From contig NC_134353.1 in NCBI RefSeq assembly GCF_048569485.1, forward strand, positions 72,871,908 through 72,935,907: 64,000 nt of DNA. Reading direction: 5' to 3'. The position numbers and the translations under genes were made by a program. Under the pieces are notes generated by a model, which was not told the DNA's origin, searched no databases, and worked only from the letters and a program-made list of their open reading frames with translations. Below, one piece after another: positions 1 through 9,742 of the stretch. The stretch comes from Anomaloglossus baeobatrachus. Lineage: Eukaryota; Chordata; Amphibia; Anura; Aromobatidae. Positions within the stretch are counted from its first letter, which is position 1; the number at the start of each line of letters is the position of its first letter.

Positions 1-47
1 GCTCTCAGATTACATAACAAAAAACTGCTGACAGATTCCCTTTAAAC
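1..47. repeat. Terminal fragment of an interspersed repeat
   Basis: The segment ends in CTGACAGATTCCCTTTAAA. Nearly the same terminus closes the inverted-repeat element at 45891-47534. Only the end is inside the window, so this is read as the edge of another copy of that family that continues to the left. Confidence 0.45.
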
Positions 48-695
48 CATGGATCACGTGAAGTAAGGGTCGAGGGACGTCATAAGAATCCCCATGTTCC
101 CAGCCACCTAAACGCTACTGTCACATTTTACATTTTTGGCAACTTATGTTAAAAAAATAAAATAAAAATGTAATCTTCAATTTCCACACTGTGGCTTTTT
201 TGTTTTAGACATGATCTCTGTTCTTTCAGGAACAGTTTTCAGCAGTCTCATTGCCATCACAGACAGGATTACAATGACCTCTGTACACAGCTGACAATAC
301 AGAACCCACTGCTGATCCTGCTTCTCCCCATCCCTGCACAATCACCTATGCACATGCTGCTTAGATGTTAAGTATCCGACCATTGTGGTTAATGTACATG
401 TATTATTTCCTGAAACAACACAAAGTGTCTAATGCGCGGGTGCAGATGTGAACGGAGGTGGAGGAGGTGAGCTGGGACATTACCTATTTGGAATGGTGGC
501 TCCTGTGTTATCAGCTGTATATAGAGGTGTCACCTGTCATTGTAATCCTGCCTATGATGATAATGAACCTGCTGAAAAGTCATCCTGAATGGACAGGAAG
601 TAAAAATGACAAGTTTTATATCAAATATTGTGCAATGAAAAGAATGTCATTTTTTTTTTACTGGAAACACAGAAACCTGAAGTATAGAATGTCTT
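48..695. other. Non-coding stretch inside TRMT44 intron 1, no feature recognised
   Basis: This AT-rich stretch carries no exon, RNA gene or repeat family that I can name. If the TRMT44 model on the minus strand is right, it lies deep in the first intron of that gene. A 127-residue plus-strand frame here only opens because it runs into the stop-free minisatellite next door. Confidence 0.5.
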
Positions 696-3600
696 GTTCC
701 GTTGGCCCGTCCCCCGTAACGTCCCGTTCCGTTGGCCCGTCCCCCGTAACGTCCCGTTCCGTTGGCCCGTCCCCCGTAACGTCCCGTCCCGTTGGCCCGT
801 CCCCCCGTAACGTCCCGTCCCGTTGGCCCGTCCCCCCGTAACGTCCCGTCCCGTTGGCCCGTCCCCCCGTAACGTCCCGTCCCGTTGGCCCGTCCCCCGT
901 AACGTCCCGTCCCGTTGGCCCGTCCCCCGTAACGTCCCGTCCCGTTGGCCCGTCCCCCGTAACGTCCCGTCCCGTTGGCCCGTCCCCCGTAACGTCCCGT
1001 CCCGTTGGCCCGTCCCCCGTAACGTCCCGTCCCGTTGGCCCGTCCCCCGTAACGTCCCGTCCCGTTGGCCCGTCCCCCGTAACGTCCCGTCCCGTTGGCC
1101 CGTCCCCCGTAACGTCCCGTCCCGTTGGCCCGTCCCCCGTAACGTCCCGTCCCGTTGGCCCGTCCCCCGTAACGTCCCGTCCCGTTGGCCCGTCCCCCGT
1201 AACGTCCCGTCCCGTTGGCCCGTCCCCCGTAACGTCCCGTCCCGTTGGCCCGTCCCCCGTAACGTCCCGTCCCGTTGGCCCGTCCCCCGTAACGTCCCGT
1301 CCCGTTGGCCCGTCCCCCGTAACGTCCCGTCCCGTTGGCCCGTCCCCCGTAACGTCCCGTCCCGTTGGCCCGTCCCCCGTAACGTCCCGTCCCGTTGGCC
1401 CGTCCCCCGTAACGTCCCGTCCCGTTGGCCCGTCCCCCGTAACGTCCCGTCCCGTTGGCCCGTCCCCCGTAACGTCCCGTCCCGTTGGCCCGTCCCCCGT
1501 AACGTCCCGTCCCGTTGGCCCGTCCCCCGTAACGTCCCGTCCCGTTGGCCCGTCCCCCGTAACGTCCCGTCCCGTTGGCCCGTCCCCCGTAACGTCCCGT
1601 CCCGTTGGCCCGTCCCCCGTAACGTCCCGTCCCGTTGGCCCGTCCCCCGTAACGTCCCGTCCCGTTGGCCCGTCCCCCGTAACGTCCCGTCCCGTTGGCC
1701 CGTCCCCCGTAACGTCCCGTCCCGTTGGCCCGTCCCCCGTAACGTCCCGTCCCGTTGGCCCGTCCCCCGTAACGTCCCGTCCCGTTGGCCCGTCCCCCGT
1801 AACGTCCCGTCCCGTTGGCCCGTCCCCCGTAACGTCCCGTCCCGTTGGCCCGTCCCCCGTAACGTCCCGTCCCGTTGGCCCGTCCCCCGTAACGTCCCGT
1901 CCCGTTGGCCCGTCCCCCGTAACGTCCCGTCCCGTTGGCCCGTCCCCCGTAACGTCCCGTCCCGTTGGCCCGTCCCCCGTAACGTCCCGTCCCGTTGGCC
2001 CGTCCCCCGTAACGTCCCGTCCCGTTGGCCCGTCCCCCGTAACGTCCCGTCCCGTTGGCCCGTCCCCCGTAACGTCCCGTCCCGTTGGCCCGTCCCCCGT
2101 AACGTCCCGTCCCGTTGGCCCGTCCCCCGTAACGTCCCGTCCCGTTGGCCCGTCCCCCGTAACGTCCCGTCCCGTTGGCCCGTCCCCCGTAACGTCCCGT
2201 CCCGTTGGCCCGTCCCCCGTAACGTCCCGTCCCGTTGGCCCGTCCCCCGTAACGTCCCGTCCCGTTGGCCCGTCCCCCGTAACGTCCCGTCCCGTTGGCC
2301 CGTCCCCCGTAACGTCCCGTCCCGTTGGCCCGTCCCCCGTAACGTCCCGTCCCGTTGGCCCGTCCCCCGTAACGTCCCGTCCCGTTGGCCCGTCCCCCGT
2401 AACGTCCCGTCCCGTTGGCCCGTCCCCCGTAACGTCCCGTCCCGTTGGCCCGTCCCCCGTAACGTCCCGTCCCGTTGGCCCGTCCCCCGTAACGTCCCGT
2501 CCCGTTGGCCCGTCCCCCGTAACGTCCCGTCCCGTTGGCCCGTCCCCCGTAACGTCCCGTCCCGTTGGCCCGTCCCCCGTAACGTCCCGTCCCGTTGGCC
2601 CGTCCCCCGTAACGTCCCGTCCCGTTGGCCCGTCCCCCGTAACGTCCCGTCCCGTTGGCCCGTCCCCCGTAACGTCCCGTCCCGTTGGCCCGTCCCCCGT
2701 AACGTCCCGTCCCGTTGGCCCGTCCCCCGTAACGTCCCGTCCCGTTGGCCCGTCCCCCGTAACGTCCCGTCCCGTTGGCCCGTCCCCCGTAACGTCCCGT
2801 CCCGTTGGCCCGTCCCCCGCAACGTCCCGTCCCGTTGGCCCGTCCCCCGCAACGTCCCGTCCCGTTGGCCCGTCCCCCGCAACGTCCCGTCCCGTTGGCC
2901 CGTCCCCCGCAACGTCCCGTCCCGTTGGCCCGTCCCCCGCAACGTCCCGTCCCGTTGGCCCGTCCCCCGCAACGTCCCGTTCCGTTGGCCCGTCCCCCGT
3001 AACGTCCCGTTCCGTTGGCCCGTCCCCCGTAACGTCCCGTTCCGTTGGCCCGTCCCCCGTAACGTCCCGTTCCGTTGGCCCGTCCCCCGTAACGTCCCGT
3101 TCCGTTGGCCCGTCCCCCGTAACGTCCCGTTCCGTTGGCCCGTCCCCCGTAACGTCCCGTTCCGTTGGCCCGTCCCCCGTAACGTCCCGTTCCGTTGGCC
3201 CGTCCCCCGTAACGTCCCGTTCCGTTGGCCCGTCCCCCGTAACGTCCCGTTCCGTTGGCCCGTCCCCCGTAACGTCCCGTTCCGTTGGCCCGTCCCCCGT
3301 AACGTCCCGTTCCGTTGGCCCGTCCCCCGTAACGTCCCGTTCCGTTGGCCCGTCCCCCGTAACGTCCCGTTCCGTTGGCCCGTCCCCCGTAACGTCCCGT
3401 TCCGTTGGCCCGTCCCCCGTAACGTCCCGTTCCGTTGGCCCGTCCCCCGTAACGTCCCGTTCCGTTGGCCCGTCCCCCGTAACGTCCCGTTCCGTTGGCC
3501 CGTCCCCCGTAACGTCCCGTTCCGTTGGCCCGTCCCCCGTAACGTCCCGTTCCGTTGGCCCGTCCCCCGTAACGTCCCGTTCCGTTGGCCCGTCCCCCGT

Positions 3601-4135
3601 AACGTCCCGTTCCGTTGGCCCGTCCCCCGTAACGTCCCGTTCCGTTGGCCCGTCCCCCGTAACGTCCCGTTCCGTTGGCCCGTCCCCCGTAACGTCCCGT
3701 TCCGTTGGCCCGTCCCCCGTAACGTCCCGTTCCGTTGGCCCGTCCCCCGTAACGTCCCGTTCCGTTGGCCCGTCCCCCGTAACGTCCCGTTCCGTTGGCC
3801 CGTCCCCCGTAACGTCCCGTTCCGTTGGCCCGTCCCCCGTAACGTCCCGTTCCGTTGGCCCGTCCCCGTAACGTCCCGTTCCGTTCGCCCGTCCCCCGTA
3901 ACGTCCCGTTCCGTTCGCCCGTCCCCCGTAACGTCCCGTTCCTTTCGCCCGTTCCCCGTAATGTAACGTTCGCCCGTCCCTCGTAACGTCCCGTTCCATT
4001 CGCCCGTCCCCGGTAACGTCCCGTTCGCTCTTCCCCCGTAATGTTCCGTTCGCTCTTCCCCCGTAATGTTCCGTTCGCTCGCCCCCGTAACGTCCCGCTC
4101 CATCCTTGTGATATCCCGTTCCCTCCCTCCTCCCC
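696..4135. repeat. 30-bp GC-rich minisatellite (about 110 copies), G-quadruplex-prone on the minus strand
   Basis: A tandem array of a 30-bp unit, nearly perfect from about 880 to 3860. Copies fall into blocks. Three units with a T (CCGTTCCGTT) start the array, followed by three 31-bp units with an extra C, about 65 identical units with CCGTCCCGTT, six units with CCCCCGCAA at 2819-2970, about 29 T-type units from 2980, then decayed units to 4135. Every unit has five CpGs. On the minus strand each has four runs of three or more G with loops of 2, 5 and 2 bases, a canonical G-quadruplex pattern. Because 30 is divisible by 3 and the unit lacks stops, long frames open on both strands; these are artefacts. 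The array sits in TRMT44 intron 1, about 20 bases inside the splice donor. Confidence 0.97.
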
Positions 4136-4153
4136 CGTATGTCATGTGATCAC

Positions 4154-4475
4154 CTCTGATGAGCAGCTCGGTGCCGGGCTCGGTGCTCGGGCCGCTCTTG
4201 GGGATGATGCTCCTCAGTATGGCCGCGCCGGTCCCGCGCTGCTCACAGTCCCTGATCCGGGCCAGCACCTCCTCGTCTCCCCCCGGGCAGCTCAGCTCCG
4301 CCAGCAGCCCCCGCACAGCGGCCGTCTCCTCCTCCCGGCCCTGCTGCACACAGGAGCCGCACAGTCTCTTATTCAGCACCTGCGGCTTCTCCACCCACAC
4401 CGCCACCGCCGCCCAGAACCCCGCGGGCAGCACGGAGCCGGGGTCCCGCACACAGACCCTGCCCAGCTCCGGCAT
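4154..4475 (-). CDS. TRMT44: TRMT44 first coding exon (tRNA-Ser Um44 2'-O-methyltransferase)
   Basis: The exon encodes about 107 residues beginning MPELGRVCVRDPGSVLPAGF and continuing with WAAVAVWVEKPQVLNKRLCG. This resembles the N-terminus of vertebrate TRMT44/METTL19 as I recall it (LLPQGFWAAVEVWLERPQVANKRLCG in human, split here for length). The exon ends near SIIPKSG...ELLIR, like the human VIPKTSP stretch. TRMT44 is the cytoplasmic methyltransferase making 2'-O-methyluridine 44 in tRNA-Ser; the SAM-binding domain lies in later exons outside this window. The start is the first ATG of the frame, 12 bases from a CACGTG box. A donor (AGAG|GTGATC on the minus strand) puts the exon end at 4154. 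Without splicing the frame stays open into the minisatellite. The head-to-head position with ACOX3 matches human chromosome 4p16 and supports the call. Confidence 0.85.
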
Positions 4476-5046
4476 CTCACCGGTACCACGTGTGTGGCGC
4501 CTAGTAATGACGTCACAGCTGTCAAACTACAGCTACTATGCACCAGCTATGCTACGTAACACTACTTATGGCTTAAAAAAATGGCGTTTATCTATTAACA
4601 GCGACCAAATGTATCCGTAAGTTTATCCTCTAGGTTCAATCATGAATGTTTACATAAATCCACAGAGGCGCATGATGATGACGCAGGGGGATGTCAATAG
4701 CCGCCATATTGTTTACTGGCGTTGCTGGTCTACAAAAGGTAATCATAAAAAGCATCACAGCGGCCATCTTTGTTAAGGGCACACAGTCAAATTCGGCCTG
4801 TATGACCTATGCATTAGTTTCAGAAGCTTACATTACCGTTTCCACTGTGCCCCCGATTAATGTATAGTGTGTGTACTAAGAACTACAAGTCTCAGCACAT
4901 TTAGAAAATCGCACACAGTCATTTTGCCCAAAAGAAATATGGCGGAAGAGACTTCCCCTTTCTACACAGGCGCAGAGCCTCCAGTTTCTGGCTGTCAATT
5001 GTGGACTCTGATCTGTACAATCTGGGAGGTCGTGGCTGGTACTAAG
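4476..5046. promoter_or_regulatory. Probable bidirectional TRMT44/ACOX3 promoter and ACOX3 5' non-coding exon
   Basis: This interval separates the TRMT44 start codon from the first good plus-strand donor (ACTAAG|GTGAGA, 5046/5047), which could end a non-coding ACOX3 exon spliced to the acceptor at 8910. It holds a CACGTG E-box (4487-4492) and a full palindromic CRE, TGACGTCA (4508-4515), 33 bases from the TRMT44 ATG. It also holds several ATGGC/GCCAT motifs of YY1 type: near 4580, 4703, 4761 (GCGGCCATCTTTG) and 4936. There is no TATA box in a convincing place. Use as a divergent promoter is inferred from gene order; the exact start sites cannot be read from sequence. Confidence 0.5.
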
Positions 5047-5381
5047 GTGAGATGTGGGGGGCTGAACATGGCTGCAGGGGGCATCACGATCCCACTGACT
5101 CTAATATCAGCAGCTGTGGTAGTACTACAAGTCACAGCATGTCACATGGGGAGATGTCAGCATGTCACAGGGTAGATCTCACCTCTGCAAAAAGAAAAAT
5201 GGAGTGGATGTCCCCAGCAATAAGATTGCTCACTCCTAGAAGGGCATCTAAAAATGATTAGGGCGACTGCAGCACGTTTATGGTACGTTTCCTCCCTGTT
5301 TGCCGGGGGCTTCATGTCCATCTTATTCGGTGAGAAAGATAAACCCCCATTACTGGACAATAATGTAAAAAAGTAAAACAA

Positions 5382-5484
5382 GCCTTGTCGCCCATAGCAA
5401 CCAATCACCGCTCAGCATTCTGTTTACTTACTGCTGTTTCAAAGTGAAAGCTGTGCTGTGATTGGTTGCTATGGGCGACAAGGC
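5382..5484. repeat. Short palindromic MITE-like element
   Basis: About 26-bp inverted ends (GCCTTGTCGCCCATAGCAAC at the left and its complement at the right) flank a 50-bp centre. The core contains ATAGCAACCAATCA, a motif common in short palindromic repeats of frogs and fish. No coding potential. Confidence 0.7.
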
Positions 5485-5714
5485 CTGCTTTACTTATTGG
5501 CCGTTTTAATACACGGGAGTCAATGCTGCAGAAAATAGCGCAGAGGGGGCGACGGTTGGTCTGAGAGATGATCAGAGGGGCTGTAGCCGGGTACAGGAGG
5601 AGCCGTATTATTTCCACAATCCTCTTTAGACGTCCGGGGGGCACAGCCGGGGGCGTATCGGTGCTCCGAGCCTCTTGGCTACACCCAGGACCCAGCTAAT
5701 GATGCCATGTGCTG

Positions 5715-5790
5715 TATATTATTATTATTATTATTATTATTTATTATTATAGCGCCATTTATTCCATGGCGCTTTACAAGTGAAATATAT
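5715..5790 (-). repeat. 3' tail of an L2-clade LINE (5'-truncated copy)
   Basis: A TTA-rich microsatellite is followed by AGCGCCATTTATTCCATGGC and GCTTTACAAGTG. Read on the minus strand this equals the 3' end of the LINE at 42850-43572, including its TAA-type tail. It is therefore a very short, 5'-truncated LINE insertion in minus orientation. Confidence 0.7.
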
Positions 5791-6344
5791 ATTCTTCCAT
5801 GATTGTCACAGGCGGAGGTACAATAGGACAGGATGGAGAGGGACACGTTCGTACCTCTGTACTGCCAAGTCCCAAGTCCAGATATCTTATCAATATAATC
5901 AGGGTCACCAGGTAACGCGAGCAGTGATCTATTCCAGCGCTGCCGTTACATAGGATCCGAGCCGGAGACGTCTCCTCCTCCACAATCTGCGGGGTCCGGA
6001 TTAGTGTCCTCTTATTAGTAAGTACAATGCCAAGGGTATCAATGAGAATAATGGAAGCCACTTATGGGGGGATCCAGGACTTAGTGAGCCCTTGCGGGTG
6101 TCATGACAAAGCTGCAACCATTGGTCATATGGATAGACAAAATATAGACATGCAAAGAGAACCCCCCCTCTTCCCATATTTCCCATATAGCAGAAGAGAT
6201 AAGGCTCCATTCACACAGGTAATTCCTCTTATTGTTACATATTAGGAACAGAGAGCTACTAGAAGACTGGAAGAAAGGGGTTAATACGTGTCACTCATTT
6301 AGACGTGGTACGCGTGTTCAGACCAACAGATGTATGACGCACAA

Positions 6345-6860
6345 CAAAAACACTCCATAACAACACCACAAACAAGGGGGACACCGGGAACACAATGACA
6401 ACAGTGAACCCTGGGACTAGTGAGAGGGTAGATGGGACACCTCCAGGCCTTACCTGCCGCTGTACCCTGCACTCCTAGCCAGACCCTATATAGGTTTCTC
6501 ACCTGTTGCTGAGCAGGAACCTGAAGCCCTGAAAATTCCCTTCCATAGTCCTGGCTAGTGAGTGGGAAGGTAATTTACTAGACCCACCGCTGCACTAATA
6601 CAACAGGTGAGACAAATGGGGGAAAAGATACGACTGGATGAATCCACAGAAGCTCCTTCCATCAGGGCGGCCGGAATACAAATGGTTTTGTATAATCAGC
6701 AAAGATTGCTGGGAAACCTTGCTACTTAAGCATCTGCAGCTGAATGCACTGCGGGGAAGGTGCTAGCAGCAAAATTGATATTAACTGTTAGAGCACCAAC
6801 AGAAACCAAACAACATTTAACTTTAAAGTCCAAGATGGAAATGAGGGATTCCAACACTGA
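6345..6860. repeat. Unclassified interspersed repeat, copy 1
   Basis: This stretch shares ordered blocks with 59515-60075: ACCACAAACAAGGGGGACAC, then GACAACAGTG, then GAGCAGGAACCTGAAGCC, then ATAGTCCTGG and CTAATACAACA, and finally AACCCGTCACTA. The two copies are clearly related but much diverged. I see no terminal repeats and no coding sequence, so the class is unknown. Confidence 0.6.
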
Positions 6861-6962
6861 ACCCGTCACTAGTCTCCAAAAATAGAAAGAAGACAATGAC
6901 AATAAGCGTCAGAGGTAATTCCTGGATATGATTTGTTGACACGTTTCAGAGTAAAAAAAGAA

Positions 6963-7045
6963 ACTCCTTCTTCAGGACGATCACAATCATCTTTATGATT
7001 GTCCTGAAGAAGGATTTTTTTTTAGCCCGAAACGCGTCTGTAAAT
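6963..7045. repeat. Hairpin repeat with CCTTCTTCAGGA arms and CGAAACGCGT motif
   Basis: Two arms of about 24 bases, CCTTCTTCAGGACGATCACA and its complement, flank a short loop near 6988. They are followed by AGCCCGAAACGCGTCTGTAA. The pairing of a CTGAAGAAGG stem with CGAAACGCGT is common in anuran dispersed repeats. No protein product. Confidence 0.5.
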
Positions 7046-7793
7046 CTTGTCCATTAATTGCTTCTTATGGTCTCCTTGTCTACAGCAACACAGATTAACC
7101 CCTTCCTTCCAATCTTCTCGCATTCATTTACCATGGGTCTGGTGCGGAAGTATCATGTCTTTCCAGCTGTTGTGACTTTCACAACCTTTCCAGGTGAGCG
7201 CGTTTCCTTACACCACTTTATTGGGAAACATAACACCCTATTTTGTGATATTTGTCTCCCCTGTCGCTGTCTACTAAACAACAGAGAGATGAAATTCATG
7301 GGACGAATCCGTCATATGACAGGCACAAATGGTGCCTGATGAAAGCCCACTGACTTCAATGGTGGTCATCATTTTATTGGGGGGGGGGGGAAACCTCTTG
7401 ATATAAAGAGGAGGGCCCCTGTATCCGTCCATCGGCGGGTTTTACATATACGCTGGTGTGGGCAGGAGACAACGGGCTCAGATGTGATTAACAGGTGACG
7501 GGAAAAGTTGTGGACGACAAGTAGAAAAATAGGAACTTATATTATTACTGATGACCGCACGGTGCGATGTCCCTCCGGCCACCGGAGACGTCTTGTAATG
7601 ACACATCTATTTATTTATTTGTACCCGTTTTCTAAAATCACGGTGTATCGCTAGGAAAAGCCGTCACCCTATGGATAAAGAAGCCTGACTGGATCCTCAG
7701 TGACTCTGAAAAATGGGCGATTCAGCCCTAATGTAGGCCTGCGCTTCTCTCATGCTATTTCCCTGCACAGTGACCAGAAACAGGACTCAGGAC

Positions 7794-8299
7794 TAGTGAT
7801 GAGCGAGTACTAAAAAGCTCGGGTGCTCGAGGCTCGGGCCGAGCATCCCAAGATACTCGTGTACTCGGCCCGAGCACCGAGCCCAATGTTATCCTATGGG
7901 AGACCCGAGTATTTTTGTGAAATGACCACCGGCAGCATGTAGAAACCATAAAACTGTAAATTAAAAAAAAAAACGTGCGTGTGTGTGTAAGCGTGCATAT
8001 ATATATACACGCGGAGTGGAGTGCGGGAGGGGCCGTAGCCGAGCGGGGAAGTGTCGGGCTAAAGGCACGGTCATTCTGTGAGGGCCGGCCAATCACTGCA
8101 ATTCCACAAGTAACAGGGCTGTGGCATTGCGGTCTGCCAGCCAATCCCTGCATGAGGGCTGGCTCTAAAAAGAGCGCCAACATGAAGACCACGAGTACAG
8201 CACGAGTATCGCGAAATTACTCGGTACCCGCCGAGTAGCCGGAGTACAGTGATACTCGTGCGAGTACCGAGTAGTGACAAGCATACTCGCTCAACACTA
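7794..8299. mobile_element. Non-autonomous hAT-type DNA transposon (506 bp)
   Basis: The ends are inverted, TAGTGATGAGCGAGTAC on the left and GCATACTCGCTCAACACTA on the right. An exact 8-bp direct repeat, CTCAGGAC, flanks the element (7786-7793 and 8300-8307). An 8-bp target duplication and a TAG-type terminus fit the hAT superfamily. The interior is rich in CTCGGG and CTCGAG-like palindromes with a TG/TA microsatellite at about 7974-8013. No transposase is present, so it moved with enzymes supplied elsewhere. Confidence 0.8.
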
Positions 8300-8917
8300 C
8301 TCAGGACCTAATTGGGGCTCAGGGTCCGGACCCCCAGAGATCCTAAAGTCAAGGTGTTTATTGACAGAATTCAAGTAGTAATGAATGGAGAGAGCCGGCG
8401 CATGCGCAGCCACCTCGGTACTCAATGCTGGTCAGATGACAGCCGGAACAGGGGATTACGGGTAGATGAGGGTCCCTCCTTAGCGAGCTGACCCCAGAAA
8501 ACATTTATGGCATATTTTGGGTTATGCTATGAATGCTTGATGGGGTCGGGTGAGATATGTCATATCCACACAGTCATGAGCAATCTTGTAGATTTTTTCC
8601 TGGGGCAGTTGAGAATATTTGGTCTTTTGTTTTTTGGGTGACATGAATGTGGGCAGCAAAGCAAATTTTTTCAGATGTATGTGTCAGTGATTAATTCCTG
8701 ACTAGTAGTAGCCATCATTGTGGCTTCCAAAATAATATAGACCCGGCCGCCACAGCCGTAATAGTGTAACATTTCGATAATCCAGAATATCTGATTCCAG
8801 ATTAAATGAATGCATGGTTAGCCGTCCTCTGGATGTCACCGGTAATAATACGTGGGCTCAGCTTTCTTTTCGTATTGCTCCATGGTGTGATATATTGTTT
8901 TATCCGTCAGATTCAAT

Positions 8918-9079
8918 ATGGCCGCTGCCAAGATGTCATTTGCCAAAGAGGCCACATCCCAGGACAATCTGCTGCCTGATTTACCCAGTGGACCACTTGC
9001 TGATTACCGCAGGAAGGCTTCCTTCAACTGGAAGGACATGATGATATTTCTGGATGATGAAGATATCGTCGCTTTTAAG
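8918..9079 (+). CDS. ACOX3: ACOX3 coding exon 1 (N-terminus of peroxisomal acyl-CoA oxidase 3)
   Basis: The exon begins after an acceptor at 8910 (TATCCGTCAG) and reaches ATG after 7 untranslated bases. It encodes 54 residues: MAAAKMSFAKEATSQDNLLP, then DLPSGPLADYRRKASFNWKD, then a short acidic stretch ending AFK. The part LLPDLPSGPLADYRRKASF aligns with human ACOX3 LLPEFPRGPLDAYRARASF as I recall it. The exon ends in phase 0 at the donor AAG|GTATGA. ACOX3 is the FAD-dependent oxidase that carries out the first step of peroxisomal beta-oxidation of 2-methyl-branched acyl-CoAs such as pristanoyl-CoA, transferring electrons to oxygen to make hydrogen peroxide. A second in-frame Met at codon 6 is an alternative start. 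Confidence 0.9.
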
Positions 9080-9167
9080 GTATGAATACTATGTATACAG
9101 TACAAAGGCAGCGACCTCCGAGCTGTGAGGCATCAGCTGAGGAACCTAGGAAATCAATCTGAAATAA

Positions 9168-9742
9168 AAAGGAACCTGTCCCCACTTTTTCGGCCTATAA
9201 GCTGCGGCCACCACCACTGGGCTCTTATATACAGCATTCTAACATGCTGTATATAAGAGCCCAGGCTGCTGTGAGAACATAAAAAAAACACATTATAATA
9301 CTTACCTAACGGTCGCGCGGTTGCCCACATGGGCATCTCCGTTGTCCGGTGCTGGCGCCGCCTCTTTTGGCCCTCTTTGTTCTTCTTCTCTAGCCGTGGT
9401 GCGTGACTGGTCCGACGTTATACACACTCGCCGGCATTCAGTTCCTGAGCAGGGCAGATCAAAGTATTGTAGTGCGCCTGTGCAGGATCGGCAAGTGTAA
9501 ATGACGTAGATGCGTCATGCACCCAGGCTTCAGAAAGAGGACAAAGATGGCCGAAAGAGGAGGAGCCGGCACCGGACAATGGAGACGCCCATATGGCCAA
9601 CTGCGCGACCGTTACGTAAGTATTATAGAGTGTTTTTTATGTTCTCACAGCGGCCTGGGCTCTTATATACAGCATGTTAGAATGAGCCCGGTGGTGGTGG
9701 CCGCAGCTTATACGCCAAAAAAGTGGTGACAGGTTCCCTTTA
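9168..9742. mobile_element. Inverted-repeat DNA element (about 575 bp), class uncertain
   Basis: The left end reads GGAACCTGTCCCCACTTTTT and continues into CGGCCACCACCACTGGGCTC. The right end is its complement, ending GTGACAGGTTCCCTTTAA. Arms are close to 60 bases, with further internal palindromes (CTCTTATATACAGCAT). The interior has no coding sequence. AAAGGGAACCTGTCAC-type ends are common in frog genomes; I cannot fix a superfamily because no clean target duplication is visible. Confidence 0.65.

Noticed and set aside
696-4135. CRISPR array
   Set aside because: Units are contiguous with no unique spacers, and the context is a vertebrate intron.
621-4475. Frames of about 1,000-1,280 residues on both strands over the 30-bp array
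   Set aside because: The unit is 30 bp, free of stops in several frames, so any array of it gives open frames on both strands. Only the first 107 codons from 4475 look like real protein (TRMT44).
7975-8238. Small frames of 87 and 145 residues at about 7755-8238
   Set aside because: They lie inside the hAT-type element, overlap on opposite strands, and have no family resemblance.
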